A stretch of 64,000 bases of DNA from JADJPO01 sp963750395. GTDB taxonomy: Bacteria; Actinomycetota; Actinomycetes; Actinomycetales; Kineosporiaceae. Both the position numbers and the translations under genes were made by a program. Numbering within the stretch: the stretch's first letter is position 1; the number at the start of each line of letters is the position of its first letter. The notes beneath the pieces are model-generated. The model was not told the DNA's origin and made no database searches. It worked only from the letters and a program-made list of their open reading frames with translations. Below, in pieces: positions 17,788 to 25,553 of the stretch. Location of the stretch: contig CAVVQM010000010.1 in NCBI GenBank assembly GCA_963750395.1, forward strand, positions 310,001 through 374,000. Reading direction: 5' to 3'.

Positions 17788-18839
17788 GCTTCGGTGCGAC
17801 AGCGCTCGATCCCTATGTCCAGCTCGGCGCCAGCGGGCTCGTGGTCTATCGCGTCGGCCTCGGGACCATGCAGTTCGGCTGGTCGGTCGACGAGGCAGGC
17901 TCCCGCGACGTACTCGATGCCTATGCCGAGGCGGGTGGCAACTTCATCGACACCGCCGACTGCTACAGCTCGTGGTCCTCGACGATGGGCGGGCCGGTGA
18001 ACGCCGGTGGCGTGTCGGAGGAGATCATCGGCCGCTGGCTCGCCGCGCGTGGCAACCGCGACGACATGGTGATCGCCACGAAGGTGCGCGCGGCGATGGG
18101 AGTCGAGTTCTCCGATACCCGCGCGACGCGGGCGCAGCGCGAGGGTCTGTCGCGTCGCTGGATCATGCGGGCCTGCGAGGACAGCCTGCGTCGCCTCGGG
18201 GTCGATCACATCGATCTCTACCAGGCGCACTTCATCGACCCGCTGGTGCCGATCGAGGAGACGCTCGGCGCGTTCAGCGACCTGGTCCGGGCGGGCAAGG
18301 TGCGCTACCTCGGATGCTCGAACTTCAGCGCCTGGCGACTCGTCGAGGCGTTGTGGGCCTCGGACCGGCTCGGGCTGGAACGCTTCATCTCGGTCCAGCC
18401 CGAGTACAGCCTGCTCGACCCGACCCGGTCGGATGTCGAGATGGAGCTGGCGCCGGCCTGCGAACGGTTCGGGATCGCGATGGTGCCGTACAGCCCGTTG
18501 GGTGGTGGTCTGCTGACCGGGAAGTATCAGCGCGGCGCCCCACTGCCCGGCAGCGTGCGCGCCGAGGAGAATGCGCAGGTCCGGATCAGCGAGAAGAACT
18601 GGGAGATCATCGAGACGCTGGTCGCCGTCGCGGACGAGAACGGCCAGACCCCCGCCCAGGCCGCGATCGGTTGGCTGCGGTCCAAACCGTGGGTGTCCAG
18701 CCCCATCGTCGGCGCCAACACCCCCGACCAGCTCCGCAACACCATCTCCGGTCTCGACGCCGAGCTACCGTCGGAGGCGCTCGCTCGCCTCGACGCCGCC
18801 AGCGCCTTCCGCCGCCACCGCCCCTCCCTCGAACAGTGA
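17784..18839 (+). CDS. aldo/keto reductase
   Basis: A 351-residue NAD(P)H-dependent oxidoreductase of the aldo/keto reductase fold. The catalytic tetrad is visible as Asp56, Tyr61, Lys100 and His149. The cofactor region includes PYSPLGGGLLTGKY and IVGANTPDQL. It is cotranscribed with the MerR regulator through a GTGA overlap, which suggests an aldehyde or ketone stress response. The pair sits between the two halves of the methylamine island without an obvious link to it. Confidence 0.93.
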   Translation: MSFGATALDPYVQLGASGLVVYRVGLGTMQFGWSVDEAGSRDVLDAYAEAGGNFIDTADCYSSWSSTMGGPVNAGGVSEEIIGRWLAARGNRDDMVIATKVRAAMGVEFSDTRATRAQREGLSRRWIMRACEDSLRRLGVDHIDLYQAHFIDPLVPIEETLGAFSDLVRAGKVRYLGCSNFSAWRLVEALWASDRLGLERFISVQPEYSLLDPTRSDVEMELAPACERFGIAMVPYSPLGGGLLTGKYQRGAPLPGSVRAEENAQVRISEKNWEIIETLVAVADENGQTPAQAAIGWLRSKPWVSSPIVGANTPDQLRNTISGLDAELPSEALARLDAASAFRRHRPSLEQ

Positions 18840-18908
18840 CCCTGCCCGGGCCCTGACCAGGACCGTCATCAGGCGAGGGGTGCCCGACGTGCCGCACGAG
18901 GACCCCGG

Positions 18909-20360
18909 TCAGTCACCCAGTTCGGCCCGGCGCCGGACGACGTAGGCCTCGAGTTCGGCGCGGACCGACTCCTCGAGCGGAGGCTGCTCGTACTCGGCGA
19001 GCCGCTTGCGCCAGACGTCACCGGCCCGCGCCGCGGCGTCCTTGGCACCTCCGCGCATCCACTTGTCGTAGTTGTCCGAGGAGGACAGGAACGGCCGGTA
19101 GAAGCAGGTGCGGAAGCGCTCCATGGTGTGCTCGGCCCCGAGGAAGTGACCGCCGTGACCCACCTCCTCGTGGGCGCCGAAGGCGAGGGCCTGCTCATCG
19201 AAGGTGATCGGGGTGAACTCGTGCTGCAGGCTCTCGAGGATCTGCATGTCGATGACGAACTTCTCGTAGCAGGCGATCAGACCGCCGTCGAGCCAGCCCC
19301 CGCTGTGCATCACCCAGTTGATGCCGGCCAGGAAGGTCGGCAGCATCGTCATGAGCGCCTCGTAGGCCGCCTGGGCGTCGGGCGTCTGGGACGACGTCAG
19401 GCCACCGCCGGAACGCACCGGCAGACCGAACCGCCGCGCGATCTGTCCGCTGCACAACAGCCCGACCCCCGACTCGGGGGTGCCGAACTGCGGTGAGCCG
19501 GACTGCATGTCGATGTTGGACAGGAACGAGCCGAAGATCACCGGGCAGCCCGGGCGGATCAGCTGCGACAGCGCGATGCCGGTCAACGCCTCGGCCATCT
19601 GCTGGGCCAGGGTGGCCGGGATCGACACCGGCGACATGGCCCCCATGAGCAGGAACGGGGTGAGCACGACCGGCTGGTTGGCCTCGCAGTACTCGAACTG
19701 GGCATCGAGCATCCGGTCGTCCCAGCGCATCGGCGAGTTGCAGTTGATCAGGGAGATGGTCGCCGGGGTCTGCTCGATGGCGGCGCGACCCGCGTCGCCG
19801 CCCCCGAACAGGATCTCCGTCATCGCGATGGTGTCCCGCGCGTTGACCCCGGACACCACGTTGCCCATGTAGACCTTGTCGGTGAGCGTCTGCAGGTTGT
19901 AGATCATGTCGAGGTGCCGGCTGTCGAGCGGGGCGTCGTTCGGCTCGCAGATCACCCCACCCGCGCTGTCGAGCACGCTGAAGGACTGCGCGAGGCGAAC
20001 GAAGTTGCGGAAATCATCCATGGTGGCGTCCCGGCGCACGTCGCCCTCGCGCACGAACGGCGGCCCGTAGACGCCGGCGAAGGCCATCGCGTCACCGCCG
20101 ATGTGCACCGAGTTGGCCGGGTTGCGGGCCTGGACGTCGAACTCCTTCGGAGCCTTGGCGACCTGCTCGAGGATGAAGTCCGGGTCGAACTTCACGTTGT
20201 TGTCCTCGACCTTCTGTCCCGCCTCGCGCAGGAGCGCCAGCGCACGGTCGGACATGAACTCGACGCCGATCTCGCTCACCAGACGCCGCCACCCGCCCTC
20301 CAGGACGGCCAGGGCCTCCTCGGAGAGGATCTCGTAGCGCGGCATCGAGTTGCGGAACAT
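18909..20360 (-). CDS. trimethylamine-methyltransferase (MttB/MtgB) family protein, non-pyrrolysine
   Basis: A 483-residue COG5598-type methyltransferase. Family signatures are visible: GSFLSNIDMQSGSPQFGTPE in the middle and GHGGHFLGAEHTMERFRTCF near the end. There is no in-frame TAG, so it belongs to the non-pyrrolysine branch, whose characterised members demethylate quaternary amines such as glycine betaine, proline betaine or carnitine. It would pass the methyl group to the corrinoid protein at 21288. The ATG at 20360 is chosen for its CTGGAGG ribosome site. It is divergent from iclR and the rest of the methyltransferase operon. Confidence 0.92.
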   Translation of the reverse strand: MFRNSMPRYEILSEEALAVLEGGWRRLVSEIGVEFMSDRALALLREAGQKVEDNNVKFDPDFILEQVAKAPKEFDVQARNPANSVHIGGDAMAFAGVYGPPFVREGDVRRDATMDDFRNFVRLAQSFSVLDSAGGVICEPNDAPLDSRHLDMIYNLQTLTDKVYMGNVVSGVNARDTIAMTEILFGGGDAGRAAIEQTPATISLINCNSPMRWDDRMLDAQFEYCEANQPVVLTPFLLMGAMSPVSIPATLAQQMAEALTGIALSQLIRPGCPVIFGSFLSNIDMQSGSPQFGTPESGVGLLCSGQIARRFGLPVRSGGGLTSSQTPDAQAAYEALMTMLPTFLAGINWVMHSGGWLDGGLIACYEKFVIDMQILESLQHEFTPITFDEQALAFGAHEEVGHGGHFLGAEHTMERFRTCFYRPFLSSSDNYDKWMRGGAKDAAARAGDVWRKRLAEYEQPPLEESVRAELEAYVVRRRAELGD

Positions 20361-20417
20361 GAGGCCTCCAGCTGAGGACGTGGCCGGGGCGTTCGGCCCT
20401 GGCTCAGGAGAAAGTTC

Positions 20418-20446
20418 TTGACCCCTGCAGATCAGGATCTTACGCT
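20418..20446 (+). promoter_or_regulatory. candidate promoter for the iclR-corrinoid methyltransferase operon
   Basis: TTGACC (20418-20423), 17-base spacer, TACGCT (20441-20446). On the other strand TAAGAT (20437-20442) could serve as the -10 box for the divergent mttB-like gene. Confidence 0.5.
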
Positions 20447-20463
20447 CCATTCATGAGACATCG

Positions 20464-20480
20464 GTTCCACTTTATGGAAC
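20464..20480. promoter_or_regulatory. IclR-type palindromic operator
   Basis: GTTCCA-CTTTA-TGGAAC is a perfect 6-5-6 palindrome in the divergent region between the mttB-like and iclR genes. It resembles the TGGAA...TTCCA form of known IclR sites and lies just downstream of the predicted start of transcription. Confidence 0.6.
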
Positions 20481-20499
20481 ACCCGCACGAGAAGCCGCG

Positions 20500-21291
20500 A
20501 TGAGTACGACGCCCACCGCAGGAGTCCGCTCGGGCCGTTCCGGCAGCCAGTCGATCGACCGGGCCTGCGCGCTGCTGGATGCCGTGGTCTCGGCCCCCGA
20601 GCCGCGCAGCTACACCTCGCTGGTCGCGGAGTTCGATCTGGCCAGATCCACGACGTCGCGCCTGCTCAGCGCGCTCGAACGCAACAACCTGGTGCAGCGC
20701 GACCGATCCGGCAGCTACCGGCCGGGCGCCCTGTTCGCCGTCTACGCCGCCCAGCAGAACCCGATGACCGACCTGGCCGAGCTCGTCCATCCCTTCCTCG
20801 AGGTGCTCGCGGAGGAGACCGGCGAGACCGCCACCTTCGGCGTACCTCGGGGTGAGGAGGTGGTCCAGGTCGACCAGGCCGACGGCCGCTACCTGCTCGG
20901 CACCACGAACTGGCTGGGCGTCGACGTGCCCGCTCACTGCTCGGCGGTGGGCAAGGTGCTTCTGGCCTTCGGTCGTCTCCCGATCCCCTCCGGCCCGATG
21001 CCAGCGCGCACTCCGGCGACCATCACCTCCCCGGCACGGCTGCAGTCCGAACTCAGCGCAGTGCGCACGAACGGCTGGGCCTCCACCTGGGAGGAACTCG
21101 AGCCCGGCCTGACCGCGATCGCCGCACCGGTCCGGAGTCCCTCCGGATCGGTGATCGGCGCGGTCGCCGTATCGGGACCCACGGCGCGCATCTCGCGAGA
21201 GCGCACGGGTCCCCTCAGCACGCTGGTCCTCGCCCAGGCGGCGGCCGTCTCGGCACAGCTCGGATCCTCTCGAAAGGTAGGTGCGGCATGA
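20500..21291 (+). CDS. IclR-family transcriptional regulator (second)
   Basis: A 263-residue IclR protein with a winged HTH (about 18-75, FDLARSTTSRLLSALER) and an effector domain ending VIGAVAVSGPTARIS. It is the first gene of the corrinoid methyltransferase operon: its stop overlaps the corrinoid-protein ATG. It is divergent from the mttB-like gene, so one operator could control both units. The inducer is presumably the methylated amine or a product of it. Confidence 0.92.
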   Translation: MSTTPTAGVRSGRSGSQSIDRACALLDAVVSAPEPRSYTSLVAEFDLARSTTSRLLSALERNNLVQRDRSGSYRPGALFAVYAAQQNPMTDLAELVHPFLEVLAEETGETATFGVPRGEEVVQVDQADGRYLLGTTNWLGVDVPAHCSAVGKVLLAFGRLPIPSGPMPARTPATITSPARLQSELSAVRTNGWASTWEELEPGLTAIAAPVRSPSGSVIGAVAVSGPTARISRERTGPLSTLVLAQAAAVSAQLGSSRKVGAA

Positions 21292-22049
21292 CGGTCACCG
21301 ATGCGCAACAGGCCTTGTTGACGGCGTTGTACGAGGAGACGCTGGTGGGCAACAGACCCCGCGTCCTGGAGCTCACCCAGGAGGGGCTGGACACCGACAT
21401 CAGCCCCAGCGACCTGCTGTTCGAGGCCCTGATCCCCTCGCTCGAGGAGGTCGGCGCCCGCTTCGAACGAGGCGACTTCTTCGTCCCGGAGATGCTCATC
21501 GCCGGCAAGGCGATGAGCGGTGCTCTCGACCTGCTCCGGCCCCTCCTGGCCGACACCGGCGCCGAGACCGTGGGCACGTACGTCATGGGGACGGTCAAGG
21601 GCGACGTGCACGACATCGGAAAGAACCTGGTGAACATCATGCTCGAGGGCGCCGGTTTCCACGTGATCGACCTGGGGGTGCAGGTGGCACCGGAGAAGTT
21701 CGTGGCCGCCATCGAGGAGCACCGTCCAGACATCGTCGGGATGTCCGCCTTCCTCACCACGACCATGCCGATGTTCAAGGCCAACATCAACGCGCTGCAG
21801 AAGGCGGGGCTGCGCGACACGGTGATCGTGATGGTGGGCGGCGCTCCGGTGACGCAGGAGTACGCCGACGCCGTGGGCGCCGACGGGTACGCCGCCGACG
21901 CCTCGACCGCCGTCCGCCGGGCCAAGGACCTCATCGCGCGCAAGCGCGGCCAGCATCCCCGCCTGACCAGCCCGGCAACCCCCGACCCAAGGAGACTGGA
22001 TGCACACCGTCCTGCGTTCGGCGACCCGCGAGGTCGCCATCGGCCCTGA
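21288..22049 (+). CDS. corrinoid (B12-binding) methyl-carrier protein, MtgC/MttC-like
   Basis: A methyl-carrier protein. A helical cap domain (about 1-90) precedes the Rossmann B12 domain, whose DxHxxG motif is GDVHDIGKNL with lower-ligand His108. SAFLTTTMP and GGAPVTQEYADAVGADGYA complete the fold. It shuttles the methyl group from the mttB-like enzyme to the methyl-THF enzyme. After AKDLIARKRG an atypical basic tail of about 30 residues overlaps the next gene by 50 bases. A one-base shift would end the protein at 21964-21966, so the true C-terminus may be shorter. Confidence 0.93.
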   Translation: MTVTDAQQALLTALYEETLVGNRPRVLELTQEGLDTDISPSDLLFEALIPSLEEVGARFERGDFFVPEMLIAGKAMSGALDLLRPLLADTGAETVGTYVMGTVKGDVHDIGKNLVNIMLEGAGFHVIDLGVQVAPEKFVAAIEEHRPDIVGMSAFLTTTMPMFKANINALQKAGLRDTVIVMVGGAPVTQEYADAVGADGYAADASTAVRRAKDLIARKRGQHPRLTSPATPDPRRLDAHRPAFGDPRGRHRP

Positions 22050-22890
22050 CCAGCCGTTCTGCGTCATCGGTGAACGGATCAACCCGACCGGGCGCCCGAA
22101 GTTCCAGGAGGAGCTGCGGGCCGGCGACCTGCATCGCGTCGTGGAGGACGTGCACGCGCAGGTCGCGGGTGGGGCGATGATGCTCGACGTCAACATGGGC
22201 GTCCCCCTCGCCGACGAGGCCCAGCTGCTCGCCGACGCCGTCCGGCTGGTTCAGTCGCTGACCGACCTGCCGCTGTGCATCGACTCCTCGGTGGTCGAGG
22301 CCCTGGACGCGGGTCTGGCCGCCTACCAGGGCAAGGCGCTGGTCAACTCGGTCACCGGCGAGCGCGAACGCCTGGAGACGATCCTGCCGCTGGTGAAGAA
22401 GTACGGCGCCGCGGTGATCGCGCTGCCGAACGAGGAGGACGAGATCCCGGAGGATCCGGGCAAGCGTCTCGAGATCACCCGGCGGATCGTCGAGGTGGCC
22501 ACCACCGAGTACGGGATCCCGTTGGCGGACATCGTCATCGACCCGTTGGCCATGCCGATCGGCGCCAACCACATGTACGGCACCTGGACCATGGAGGCCA
22601 TCGGCCTGATCCGCGACGAGCTCGGGCTGAACACCACTCTGGGCGCGGGCAACGTCTCGTTCGGCATGCCCGGGCGGCACTCGCTCGGCGCGGCGTTCCT
22701 GCCGATGGCGGCCCATGCGGGTCTGACGAGCGCCATCATGGACAGCCGCACCCCGCAGATGGTCGAGGCCGTGAAGGCCGCGGACCTGATGCTCGGCAAC
22801 GACGAGTGGGGGGCGAACTGGATCGCTGGGTTCCGGGCCAAGCAGAAGGCCGCCGAGGCGGCCCAGGCGCAGGCGGCACCCACGACGTGA
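22000..22890 (+). CDS. methyltetrahydrofolate:corrinoid methyltransferase (MtgA/AcsE-like)
   Basis: A 296-residue pterin-binding TIM barrel. Signatures are IGERINPTGRPKF, MMLDVNMGVP, LCIDSSVVEAL, NSVTGERERL and GAGNVSFGMPGRH. In glycine-betaine systems MtgA moves the methyl group from the methyl-corrinoid protein onto tetrahydrofolate, giving 5-methyl-THF. The ATG at 22000 has an AAGGAGA site at good spacing even though the corrinoid frame runs on over it. The end overlaps the reactivator gene by GTGA. Confidence 0.92.
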   Translation: MHTVLRSATREVAIGPDQPFCVIGERINPTGRPKFQEELRAGDLHRVVEDVHAQVAGGAMMLDVNMGVPLADEAQLLADAVRLVQSLTDLPLCIDSSVVEALDAGLAAYQGKALVNSVTGERERLETILPLVKKYGAAVIALPNEEDEIPEDPGKRLEITRRIVEVATTEYGIPLADIVIDPLAMPIGANHMYGTWTMEAIGLIRDELGLNTTLGAGNVSFGMPGRHSLGAAFLPMAAHAGLTSAIMDSRTPQMVEAVKAADLMLGNDEWGANWIAGFRAKQKAAEAAQAQAAPTT

Positions 22891-24895
22891 GCGAACAGCC
22901 CGACCTCGAGCAGGAGGACCTCGCGCAGGATGCCTATCGGGACAGCGTGCTGCGCGAAGGACTTCTGACCGAACGCACCTCCACGCTCAGCGCCCCCTCG
23001 GAGGAGGAGCCCGGCCAGCCGAGTCGGCTGCGGATCGGCTTCGTCCCGGTGACCGCCGACGGTGAACGCACCGATGGGCCGGTCCGCGACGTGCGGGTAC
23101 CGGCCGGGGTCAGCGTGTTCGACGCGGCGAGCTGGAACGGCATCGCGATCGACTCCACCTGTGGCGGGCATGGCACCTGCCGCAAGTGCAGGGTCCGGGT
23201 GGTCGGTGGGCAGGTGCCGGTCTCGCGGCTCGATCCCCGGGCCTTCACGACCGACCAGTTGCGCCAGGGATGGCGGCTGGCCTGTCTGGCGACGCCGCGC
23301 CAGGACGTCGAGGTGGAGGTCCCGCCGCTGCTCACCCGGCCGAAGGCGGCCACCGTGGGGGTCGGTAGGCAGGTGATCCTGCGGCCCGCCGTCCAGAAGC
23401 GCTTCGTGGAACTGGCCGAACCCACGTTGTCGGACCAACGCACCGACGTGCAGCGCCTGCTCGACGGGATCGAGGATCTGGCTCCACGGCCCGATCTGTA
23501 CGCCGTCCGTCGACTGCCGAAGGTGCTGCGGGAGAGCGACTTCAAGGTGACGGCCGTCATCGTTGACGAGGCCCTGATCGATGTCGAGCCCGGGGACACG
23601 ACCGGCCTCCGCTACGCGATCGCCTACGACCTGGGCACCACGACGGTGGTCGCCACGCTGCTCGACCTGTCCACCGGCACACCGGTGGCGGTGCGCTCGA
23701 TGCTGAACCGGCAGCAGAACTTCGGCGGCGATGTGATCAGCCGGATCAGCGCGACGATGCTGGACGACGCGGCTCTGGGCCGGTTGCGGGCCGCGGCCCA
23801 GCAGACGCTCGCCGAGTTGACCCGCGAGGTCTGCGCCGAGGGCGAGGTCGAACCGGGATGGGTCTACGAGGTGGCTCTCGCCGGCAACGCGACCATGGTC
23901 CACCTGGTGCTCGGCATCGAGCCGGAGGCGCTCGGGGTGGCGCCGTTCGTCATGTCCAGCAAGGACTTCCCCGACCTGCTCGCCGGCGAACTGGGACTGG
24001 GCGAGGACTGCGTCCATCCCCGGGCCCGGGCCTACGTCTTCCCCGCGCTCGGTGCCTACGTCGGCGGGGACATCGTCTCCGGGCTCCTGGCCTCGGGCAT
24101 GGACCGGGACCGACGACTGCGCCTGTTCATCGACGTGGGCACGAACTGCGAGATCGTGCTCGGGGATCCGTCCCGGCTGCTGTCGACCGCCGCACCGGCC
24201 GGGCCCGCGTTCGAGGGGGCCTCGATCCGCTGCGGCATGCGGGCCGCCGACGGCGCGATCGAGGTGGTCAAGCTCAGCCCGGACGGCGTCGCGGTCCAGG
24301 TGATCGGGGACGTCGAGCCGGTCGGTCTGTGCGGGTCCGGCCTCGTCGACGCGGTGGCCGAACTGTCCGCCATGCACCTGCTCGACGCATCGGGCCGACT
24401 GCATCGACCGCCGAACAGGCCCGCGAGCGATTCCCGGGACTGGCCGATCGGGTGGCCGAACTCGACGGCGGCGAGAGGGTCTTCGTCCTCCATTGGGGCG
24501 GCGAGGTCGGGGCCCTCGACCACGCCGTCTACCTGTCCCAGCGCGACGTGCGCGAACTGCAGTTCGCCAAGGCCGCGATCGCGACCGGCTGGCGGCTGCT
24601 GCTGCAGGAGTACGGCGCGGACGTCTCACAGGTCCAGCAGGTGCTGCTGGCCGGCTCGTTCGGCTCCTACCTGTCGGCCGCCAGCGCCGTCCGGATCGGA
24701 CTGGTCCCCAGGGTCCCGGTGCTGCGGATCGTGAGCGCCGGCAACGTGGCCGGCGAGGGCGCGAAGATGGCCCTGCTGTCGGTGCGTGAACGCGTGGGCG
24801 CGCGGACCCTGCTGGAGGAGGTGCGCTATGTCGAGCTCTCCGACCGGGCCGACTTCAATGACCTCTTCGTCGAGCAGCTCTCCTTCCCCGGCTGA
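22887..24895 (+). CDS. RACE-type corrinoid activation protein ([2Fe-2S] + ASKHA/DUF4445), frameshifted near the end
   Basis: About 669 residues. An acidic N-terminal extension of about 45 residues precedes a [2Fe-2S] ferredoxin domain with Cys92, Cys98, Cys101 and Cys133. A middle domain and the DUF4445/ASKHA ATPase fold follow (YDLGTTTVVATLLDL, FGGDVISRIS, IDVGTNCEIVLG). These proteins reduce inactive Co(II) corrinoid back to Co(I) at the cost of ATP. The frame breaks between about 24385 and 24415: MHLLDASGRL lies in one frame and STAEQARERFPGL to the end in the other. The GTG start overlaps the previous stop. Confidence 0.9.
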
Positions 24896-25517
24896 GCCGG
24901 CGCCGGGTGAACCGGGGCTCGGCCGGGTCGCGGTCATCGCCTGTGGGGCGATCGCCCGGCCGATCGCGCGGATCGCCGTCGCCAGTGACTGGCCGGTCGT
25001 CGTCCACCCGCTGCCGCCGTTGCTGCACAACCGCCCCGAGCGGATCGCCGGCGAGGTGGAACGCCTTGCCACAGAGCTGATGCACGATCATCGCCGGGTC
25101 GCCGTGGCCTACGCCGACTGCGGCACCTACGGGGCACTCGACGAGGTCTGCGCCCGCCTGGGCCTGGCCCGGCTGCCCGGCGGGCACTGCTACGACGTGT
25201 TCGCCGGGCCGGAACGCGTGACCTCACTGCTGGACGAGAAGCCCGGGACGTACCTGTTGACCGACTACCTCGTCACCGCCTTCCATCGCAGCGTGGTCGT
25301 CGAGTTGGGCCTGGACCGGCACCCCGAGCTGCGCGAGGACTACTTCCGGCACTACACCCGCGTGGTCTGGCTCGCCCAGGAGCCCACCGCTCAGCTTCGG
25401 ACGGCGGCCCAGAGCGCCGCCGCCGTGCTCGGCCTGCCACTGGAGGTGGTGCCCACCGGCGAGGGCGGGCTGCGTGAGGCGCTGGCCGCCCTGGTGGGCG
25501 AGAGCGTGGGAGCCTGA
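24828..25517 (+). CDS. DUF1638 protein
   Basis: A 229-residue DUF1638 protein. Family features include VAVIACGAI near the start, VAYADCGTYGALDEVCARLGL, GGHCYDVFAG, and TYLLTDYLV. The ATG at 24828 lies within the last 68 bases of the reactivator gene, with a strong GGAGGAGG ribosome site seven bases before it; the first 30 residues are Ser/Pro-rich. DUF1638 genes are found beside corrinoid methyltransferase genes in archaea and bacteria, but no biochemical role is settled. Its place at the end of this operon supports a role in the same pathway. Confidence 0.88.
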   Translation: MSSSPTGPTSMTSSSSSSPSPAEPAPGEPGLGRVAVIACGAIARPIARIAVASDWPVVVHPLPPLLHNRPERIAGEVERLATELMHDHRRVAVAYADCGTYGALDEVCARLGLARLPGGHCYDVFAGPERVTSLLDEKPGTYLLTDYLVTAFHRSVVVELGLDRHPELREDYFRHYTRVVWLAQEPTAQLRTAAQSAAAVLGLPLEVVPTGEGGLREALAALVGESVGA

Positions 25518-25553
25518 CGCCCCCGTGCCCGGCAACCTCCACGGCATCGGCCG

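Noticed and set aside
18909..20360. Pyrrolysine codon in the mttB-like gene
   Set aside because: The frame has no internal TAG; the protein is of the non-pyrrolysine branch.
20361..20499. Cobalamin riboswitch in the methyltransferase divergent region
   Set aside because: The 139-base gap is too short for one and has no B12-box-like element.
22323..24629. Minus-strand open frame of 768 codons opposite the methyltransferase operon
   Set aside because: Shadow of the methyl-THF enzyme and reactivator genes; low-complexity translation without any recognisable domain.
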